Below are positions 60,834 to 64,000 of a stretch of DNA of 64,000 bases, in pieces; within the stretch, counting starts at the first letter, position 1; every line of letters begins with the position of its first letter. The DNA lies in the NCBI GenBank assembly GCA_045632265.1, contig JAZQWG010000025.1, positions 15,858 through 79,857 of the forward strand. Direction: 5' to 3'. Made by a program: the position numbers and the translations under genes. The notes below the pieces were generated by a model, which was not told the DNA's origin, searched no databases, and was given only the letters and a program-made list of their open reading frames with translations. Source of the stretch: Scatosoma sp045632265. GTDB taxonomy: Bacteria > Bacillota > Clostridia > Christensenellales > Borkfalkiaceae.

Positions 60834-61430
60834 TTAATCGTCGTTGATAATATTGCCGTTTTCTACGTATCTATCAATGATTCCTTTCGTGTATTCCCAA
60901 AGCTCTTTCGAGCCGTATCTCGTCTTCGTTTGACGATTGATTACTTTCGATTTCGTCACGTTGTGCGCACGCCAGTCCTTGCCGCCGTTGTACTCGTTGA
61001 GAATAAGCGGTTGGAAATTGTCAATCGAGTGCGCAAACTTTGCTTCGGGGGTTTTACGAGCCTCAAACTCGTGAAAAAGCGCCAACATTTCTTCCCGTTG
61101 ATCGTCGGGAAGCATACCGAAAATACGGTGCGCCGCCTTTTCTTCCCGTTCCGCTTGCGATGCTTTTGCGCTGTCGTCGTAGGCGTAGGTGTCCCCCGCG
61201 TCGATTTCCACTACGTCGTGGATAAGCGCCATCATCATCGTTTTTGCAAGGTCGAACGGCTCGTTGGCGTATTCTTTCAAAAGGTAAATCATCATCGCCA
61301 TGTGCCAAGCGTGCTCGGCATCGTTTTCTTGGCGTTTATAGCCCGTAATATGCGTTTGGCGGTAGATTTCCTTTTCCTTATCCGCTTCCAACATAAAGGC
61401 AAGTTGTTTTGCAAAACGTTCTTTATCCAT
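60834..61430 (-). CDS. HD-domain hydrolase (HDDC2/YfbR-like)
   Basis: 198 residues. The HD ligands appear as ENDAEHAWHMAM, LIHDVVEIDAGDTYA and a later Asp near FAHSIDNFQP, the order of HDDC2/YfbR proteins, many of which are 5'-deoxynucleotidases. C-terminal helical extension (KTRYGSKELWEYTKG). A stand-alone gene ending at the bidirectional terminator. Nucleotide hydrolysis is the best guess. Confidence 0.85.
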   Translation of the reverse strand: MDKERFAKQLAFMLEADKEKEIYRQTHITGYKRQENDAEHAWHMAMMIYLLKEYANEPFDLAKTMMMALIHDVVEIDAGDTYAYDDSAKASQAEREEKAAHRIFGMLPDDQREEMLALFHEFEARKTPEAKFAHSIDNFQPLILNEYNGGKDWRAHNVTKSKVINRQTKTRYGSKELWEYTKGIIDRYVENGNIINDD

Positions 61431-61503
61431 ACTGCTCTCTTCGTTTTTTCTTTATTATAGCATAAATTATGGCGAAAGGCAAGATTTTGTTTTATGAAAA
61501 TAC

Positions 61504-61532
61504 TTGACATTTCGATTAAAACTTGTTAATCT
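61504..61532 (+). promoter_or_regulatory. Candidate promoter of the small RNA
   Basis: TTGACA (61504-61509) is a full -35 match. With a 17-base spacer the -10 is TAATCT (61527-61532), only a partial match. A start near 61538 would coincide with the first hairpin. Confidence 0.45.
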
Positions 61533-61537
61533 AATAT

Positions 61538-61618
61538 TATAGCCGAAAGGTTATAAAGTCGAGTTGGCATGTATGTTCGTTGGCGAATCGTATATCGCGG
61601 GCCCTCTCGACTTTTTTT
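61538..61618 (+). ncRNA. Candidate structured small RNA of about 80 bases
   Basis: Two stacked structures without a reading frame. Hairpin 1: TATAGCC-GAAA-GGTTATA (61538-61555), a seven-pair stem with a GNRA loop. Hairpin 2: outer stem GTCGAG (61558-61563) with CTCGAC (61606-61611), followed at once by seven T (61612-61618); inside it, 61569-61579 pairs with 61584-61595 (11 pairs, one bulge, loop TTGG). The outer stem plus T-run doubles as the terminator. A TTGACA lies 28 bases before hairpin 1. It does not match a riboswitch or SRP RNA I know. No gene follows for it to control in cis. Confidence 0.6.
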
Positions 61619-61621
61619 ATT

Positions 61622-61635
61622 TTCAAATCCCTCTC
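61622..61635 (+). repeat. Inverted tRNA-Ser T-arm fragment
   Basis: TTCAAATCCCTCTC equals the T-loop and acceptor half of the tRNA-Ser at 61860, but on the opposite strand. Together with the acceptor remnant at 61690 it makes this gap a mosaic of tRNA pieces. Confidence 0.5.
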
Positions 61636-61653
61636 ATGTTTCGGTCGATAACG

Positions 61654-61686
61654 AAAAAGAGTAGGCAAAAAATGCCTACTCTTTTT
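61654..61686. terminator. Strong hairpin terminator beside the tRNA remnant
   Basis: Fourteen-base-pair perfect stem (61654-61667 with 61673-61686, core AGAGTAGGCA) with A/T ends giving T-runs on both strands. On the minus strand it directly follows the tRNA 3' remnant, as the intact tRNA has its own terminator. Confidence 0.8.
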
Positions 61687-61689
61687 CGT

Positions 61690-61702
61690 GGCGCAGAGAG
61701 AT
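61690..61702 (-). pseudogene. 3' remnant of a second tRNA-Ser gene
   Basis: The minus strand reads ATCTCTCTGCGCC, the acceptor end of the tRNA, followed by CA and the hairpin terminator at 61654-61686. The rest of that tRNA is gone. It is either a decayed gene copy or a scar from integration at the tRNA 3' end. Confidence 0.5.
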
Positions 61703-61829
61703 ATTTTGTCGCTTTGCGACAAAGCTTCGTCACTCGCCAACAACTCGCTTTATTTTTACTTTCTCGTTTCTCGCTCCTCGCGTGAACCCTCGCTAACTCA
61801 ACGCTTCTACAAGCCTCTCTCTACGCACA
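61702..61829. other. Gap between tRNA remnant and tRNA terminator
   Basis: 128 bases with a short GTCGCTTTGCGAC palindrome near 61709. No gene seen. Confidence 0.4.
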
Positions 61830-61857
61830 AAAAAGCACCCACAACGGGGTGCTTTTT
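61830..61857 (-). terminator. Terminator of tRNA-Ser
   Basis: Eleven-base-pair stem (61830-61840 with 61847-61857, core GCACCC) and T-run on the minus strand immediately after the tRNA 3' end. Confidence 0.85.
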
Positions 61858-61859
61858 CG

Positions 61860-61949
61860 TGGCGCAGAGAGAGGGATTTGAACCCTCGGATACATTCCTG
61901 CATCACACGATTTCGAATCGTGCGCGTTCAACCGCTCCGCCATCTCTGC
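61860..61949 (-). tRNA. tRNA-Ser (anticodon CGA)
   Basis: 90 bases with encoded CCA. Acceptor arms GCAGAGA and TCTCTGC pair fully, with discriminator G. The anticodon stem CACGA/TCGTG encloses TTCGAAA with CGA at 61915..61913. A long variable arm (type II) and T-arm GAGGG-TTCAAAT-CCCTC follow. Reads UCG codons. Confidence 0.96.
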
Positions 61950-61961
61950 AACAGCTTTTAT

Positions 61962-61990
61962 ATTATATACTATTCAATACAAAAAATCAA
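61962..61990 (-). promoter_or_regulatory. Promoter of tRNA-Ser
   Basis: Minus strand TTGATT (61990..61985), 17-base spacer, TATAAT (61967..61962), 13 bases upstream of the mature 5' end. Confidence 0.8.
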
Positions 61991-62013
61991 CTGTTTTTAC
62001 GCCGTTTTTTTAA

Positions 62014-62046
62014 TTTCCCCGTTGCGGATTTTGCGCAACGGGGAAA
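62014..62046 (-). terminator. GC-rich hairpin after the AAE exchanger gene
   Basis: Thirteen-base-pair stem (62014-62026 with 62034-62046, core CCCCGTTGCG). The minus-strand tail is A-rich, so it may act mainly as a transcript-end stabiliser. Confidence 0.6.
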
Positions 62047-62055
62047 AATTTTGCT

Positions 62056-63411
62056 TTACATAAGCGTGACCATAAGTTGCGATGCCAACACGATAAGCAC
62101 CAAAGCAATGGGATACGTCGATGCGTATGCCGATGCTACGTCGTCCGTTCCTGCCGTCGAAATAAGCGTACCAAGTGCAGGCGTACTCGTCATGCCGCCC
62201 GTAATCGAGCCAAGGTTGTTGAGCAAAGGCAATTTAAGCAAGTATCTACCAACAAAGTAGCCTACAATCAAAGGAACAACCGTCATGATTGCACCACCTA
62301 CGAAGCCCCATGCAACGATTGCTGCGCCACCTGCGTTCGTGATTTCTTGCACCAAAGCAACACCGCCTTCAAAGCCCGCACCGAGCAAGAAGAGCGCCAA
62401 ACCAAATTCACGCAAAACCTTAAGCGTGCCTTCCTTTACTTCAAGCGACAATTTGCCGATATGGCCAAAGTGACCAAACACCAAGCACATAATCAACACG
62501 CCACCCGTCGTACCAAGCGAGAAGCAAGGGCCAGCGTAGCCTTTACCCGTCAAGGGAATGGTGATCGAGCCCAAAAGCAAGCCCGCAACGATAGCAAGGC
62601 CGAAAGGCAAGAAACCAAAGTCTTCGCACTTGAAGAATTTGGAATAATCTCTCTTTTCTTCCGTTGCGCCGATTTGGATATAGCTTCTTTCTGCTTCCAT
62701 GTTCGATTTTAAGAACTTGGGCATAAGTTGCACGAACAATACTACGCCTACAACGCCGAAAGGATATGCAATAGCGTGGCCAAGCGTAATTCTTGCAAGG
62801 TTTTCCGTTGCCGCGTCAACAGCTGCGGAGAAACCGGGCGTACTCGTCAATGCGCCCGACAATACGCCCGCCCAGTATTCGGGACCGTAAGAGGTCATAA
62901 GCGTGCAAAGAACAGCCACCAACGTACCAGCAAGGATGATAACTACACCCAAAAGGATATACGTTTTGAAGTTCTTTTTCAAATTCTTAAAGAAGTTAGG
63001 GCCTGCGATAAAGCCTACCGCACCTACGAACATGATAAGACCGATATTTTGCACCGAGCCTTTCAAGTTTTTAACAACGGTTGCGTCCGTGTTAGGCATG
63101 TGGAACGCACCAAGCAAAGGCACGTCGCCAAAATCAAGCGTACAAAGCCAACCAAGCAAAATTGCAACGAGGAATACCCCCGCCGTACCAAGCGATACGC
63201 CTTTAATATTGATACCGCCAAGCAAATAGCCAAGCCCCAAAATCAAGAACAACAACGTGAACATTACGAACGTCGAGCTGAATTTGAAGGTGCTTGCCAA
63301 ACCTTTTGCGTTCAATGCGCTAATCGTGCACCAAACAGCAATACCTGCAACTACGACAAGCGCAATTGCAATCCAAAGCCATTTAAGGCTTTTTTTCTTT
63401 TCGTTTTCCAT
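62056..63411 (-). CDS. AAE-family (aspartate:alanine exchanger / YidE-type) membrane transporter
   Basis: 451 residues, about ten or more helices. The duplicated family signature is visible twice: GVLSGALTSTPGFSAAV (about residue 183) and GSITGGMTSTPALGTLIS (about 405), each followed by a YP motif (AIAYPFGVVG and STYPIALVLI). Family members exchange amino acids or dicarboxylates, so the neighbouring fumarate-reductase-type flavoprotein hints at a dicarboxylate. GGAG lies nine bases before the start. The substrate is inferred only. Confidence 0.8.
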   Translation of the reverse strand: MENEKKKSLKWLWIAIALVVVAGIAVWCTISALNAKGLASTFKFSSTFVMFTLLFLILGLGYLLGGINIKGVSLGTAGVFLVAILLGWLCTLDFGDVPLLGAFHMPNTDATVVKNLKGSVQNIGLIMFVGAVGFIAGPNFFKNLKKNFKTYILLGVVIILAGTLVAVLCTLMTSYGPEYWAGVLSGALTSTPGFSAAVDAATENLARITLGHAIAYPFGVVGVVLFVQLMPKFLKSNMEAERSYIQIGATEEKRDYSKFFKCEDFGFLPFGLAIVAGLLLGSITIPLTGKGYAGPCFSLGTTGGVLIMCLVFGHFGHIGKLSLEVKEGTLKVLREFGLALFLLGAGFEGGVALVQEITNAGGAAIVAWGFVGGAIMTVVPLIVGYFVGRYLLKLPLLNNLGSITGGMTSTPALGTLISTAGTDDVASAYASTYPIALVLIVLASQLMVTLM

Positions 63412-63497
63412 TTTCTATCACTCCTTCTATGCGGACGAAAACGCACAAAGCGTACTTACCCCGTGCGTTTTGTCCTTTTATTAAGTTTTATCAGCAA

Positions 63498-64000
63498 TTA
63501 GTTTGCTTGTCTTCTATAATCGGGAAGGAGTTTAGGAGATACTACGTCCGTAGCAATGCCAGCTTCTTCCAATTCCTTTTCAAAAGCGTCAACGTGGTCA
63601 AGCGTGAGTTCTTTAAGTTCTACGCTCTTCCACTTTTCGCCCGCTTGTTGACCTGCGTTTCTACCGAATACGATGATGTCGAGAAGCGAGTTGCCCATAA
63701 GTCTGTTCGTACCATGGATACCGCCTACCGCTTCGCCTGCAACGTACAAGTTTTCTACGCACGTCATACCGTTTGCACCGATGTCCAAACCGCCGTTTTG
63801 ATAGTGCAACGTGGGATAGATAAGAATAGGTTCTTTACGGATATCAATGCCGTATTTACCGAACATACGAAGCATTGCAGGAATACGTTTTTCAATCGTG
63901 CCTTCGCCGTTCAAGATGTCGATAAGCGGCGTGTCAAGCCATACGCCTTCGCCGTCCGTCGTCTTGATACCCTTCTTATTTTCTTTACATTCACGGATAA
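63498..64000 (-). CDS. C-terminal part of a fumarate-reductase/aspartate-oxidase-type flavoprotein (5' end outside)
   Basis: The frame stays open to the right edge; the visible 167 residues are the C-terminal region. YPTLHYQNGGLDIGANGMTC and ENLYVAGEAVGGIHGTNRLMG are the FAD-binding and substrate strips of FrdA/SdhA, NadB and AprA-type proteins, followed by GNSLLDIIVFGRNAGQQA. It oxidises or reduces a dicarboxylate. It precedes the AAE exchanger by 86 bases in the same direction, suggesting joint dicarboxylate metabolism. Which subfamily cannot be decided from this part. Confidence 0.85.
   Translation of the reverse strand, partial: IRECKENKKGIKTTDGEGVWLDTPLIDILNGEGTIEKRIPAMLRMFGKYGIDIRKEPILIYPTLHYQNGGLDIGANGMTCVENLYVAGEAVGGIHGTNRLMGNSLLDIIVFGRNAGQQAGEKWKSVELKELTLDHVDAFEKELEEAGIATDVVSPKLLPDYRRQAN

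Larger units (their letters stand above)
61681..61872. repeat. 21-base direct repeat including a tRNA-Ser 3' end
   Basis: Copies at 61681-61701 and 61852-61872 are identical over 21 bases: T-run, CGTGG and the complement of the tRNA acceptor end. Spacing 171 bases. Confidence 0.7.

Overview
The window looks like chromosome from an uncultured, spore-forming, gut-type Clostridia. Gram-positive features are strong Shine-Dalgarno sequences, lipobox lipoproteins, the sporulation pair yabP-yabQ and the str order rpsL-rpsG-fusA-tuf. The style recalls Christensenellales/Borkfalkia-like genomes, but that placement is an impression and not a result. Nearly all genes lie on the minus strand. Long plus-strand open frames opposite them are shadows.

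Left part (1-32.8 kb): carbohydrate scavenging. Locus A (1-7.1 kb) reads, in transcription order, alpha-L-rhamnosidase-like enzyme, AraC regulator, two LplB/YtcP-type permeases, a lipoprotein binding protein, and the first codons of another gene. Locus B (7.6-27.9 kb) is a long array: Gfo/Idh/MocA oxidoreductase, AraC regulator, two permeases, binding lipoprotein, and then five large exported proteins built from Ig-like, discoidin-like, chitobiase-C-like, X2-like, six-hairpin and FIVAR-like modules. Three of these end in the same tripartite tail: Gly-Cys, a hydrophobic helix, then Lys/Arg. None has LPXTG. A CPBP-family intramembrane protease (30.5-31.4 kb) lies nearby. Proteases of this family have been proposed as sorting enzymes for other Cys-containing C-terminal signals, so this may be an undescribed Gram-positive surface-sorting system. 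Three proteins across this part share an unclassified TIM-barrel-like glycosidase region.

Middle (33-45.2 kb): tuf with its own promoter and terminator; rpsL, rpsG and fusA; then valS followed by an unclassified glycosidase-like gene. valS is divergent from a plus-strand SsuA/ThiY-type ABC transporter, and the two promoters share an overlapping -35 region.

Right part (45.2-64 kb): malE-malF-malG and malQ; ttcA, yabP, yabQ, a DivIC-like gene, ppx-like and an M50-like peptidase in one direction; a BrkB-family gene; a very cysteine-rich small protein; and a purine operon (membrane protein, guaB, thrH, and a guaA that lacks the glutaminase domain) with a palindrome at its promoter. A near-consensus parS-like 16-mer follows guaA. 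Next come a lipoprotein, an HD hydrolase, a probable new small RNA, tRNA-Ser(CGA) with a decayed copy of its 3' end, an AAE-family exchanger, and the 3' part of a fumarate-reductase-type flavoprotein running off the right edge.

None of the three sugar ABC transporters has a local ATPase gene, so a shared MsmX-type ATPase elsewhere is implied. No insertion sequence, prophage or CRISPR array was seen. All identifications come from reading the sequence; no database search was run.
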